Source: Halomonas chromatireducens (GTDB taxonomy: Bacteria > Pseudomonadota > Gammaproteobacteria > Pseudomonadales > Halomonadaceae). Taken from it: a DNA stretch of 6,743 nucleotides. Both the position numbers and the translations under genes were made by a program. Numbering within the stretch: position 1 is the stretch's first letter; each line of letters begins with the position of its first letter. The notes under the pieces were generated by a model. It searched no databases, was not told the DNA's origin, and worked only from the letters and a program-made list of their open reading frames with translations. The stretch lies in contig NZ_CP014226.1 of the NCBI RefSeq assembly GCF_001545155.1, forward strand, positions 1,246,536-1,253,278, written 5' to 3'. Below, in pieces: positions 6,609-6,743 of the stretch.

Positions 6609-6743
6609 TGTTGAGTACTCGGCGGACATCATCTCCAAGGAGCCACTGGGCCCGGCGGTCCGTCAGGGCGACGACCAGTGGTTCAATATCGTCAAGTGGT
6701 CGCTGTTCGCCATGATCAACGCCGAGGAGATGGGCATGACCCA
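6604..6743 (+). CDS. Amino-acid ABC transporter substrate-binding protein (AapJ/YhdW-like), internal fragment
   Basis: The frame starting at 6604 gives 46 residues including [19 protein letters not shown] and, soon after, [18 protein letters not shown]. This is the signature region of the general L-amino-acid ABC transporter periplasmic binding protein (AapJ of rhizobia, YhdW of E. coli), which delivers amino acids to the AapQMP permease. In the full protein (~340 residues) this block lies in the C-terminal two thirds, so the first part, including the signal peptide, is missing. The 3' end runs off the window. There is no start codon or ribosome-binding site of its own at the junction, so it is a displaced gene fragment, not an expressed gene as drawn here. 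Confidence 0.85.

Overview
The window reads as a GC-rich gammaproteobacterium. The gene order lpxK–ycaR–kdsB–low-molecular-weight phosphatase–murB, facing rne, is the order I know from Pseudomonas. The protein details (a RNase E tail ending in an NDPR-type motif, a CheW-type N-terminus, an AapJ-type transporter piece) also fit the Halomonas/Chromohalobacter group. The family assignment is an inference, because no 16S or other marker gene is present.

Layout, left to right. Bases 1–136 hold the ribosome-binding site and first ~34 codons of a cheW-like chemotaxis gene. At a TGATCA hexamer (132–137) this runs in frame into the C-terminal ~184 residues of lpxK, giving a hybrid ORF (32–688). A tight plus-strand cell-envelope operon follows: ycaR (748–957), kdsB (957–1733), a low-molecular-weight protein tyrosine phosphatase (1744–2223) and murB (2220–3230, TTG start). 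A perfect 12-bp hairpin at 3309–3336 separates murB from the convergent rne (3357–6464, minus strand) and can terminate both. The rne leader continues to about 6603. There, at a second TGATCA (6603–6608), the sequence turns abruptly into an internal piece of an amino-acid ABC transporter binding protein (6604–6743, plus strand, running off the window).

How the genes work together: lpxK (lipid A 4'-kinase) and kdsB (CMP-Kdo synthesis) supply lipopolysaccharide core assembly, and murB makes UDP-MurNAc for peptidoglycan. ycaR is a small Trm112-like protein commonly found between lpxK and kdsB. The phosphatase may have a regulatory role in envelope or exopolysaccharide metabolism. rne encodes the essential endoribonuclease and degradosome scaffold. 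Its tail here carries about 6.6 copies of an 87-bp (29-residue) Lys/Glu/Pro/Ala tandem repeat, the most unusual native feature of the window.

The main oddity is structural. Both ends of the conserved lpxK–rne block are joined to unrelated gene fragments exactly at TGATCA, and I find no other TGATCA between them. The simplest reading is that the window is a three-piece ligation or assembly chimera (BclI or Sau3AI-type ends) and not a natural gene arrangement. I found no mobile element, CRISPR array, tRNA, rRNA or new defence-type system.
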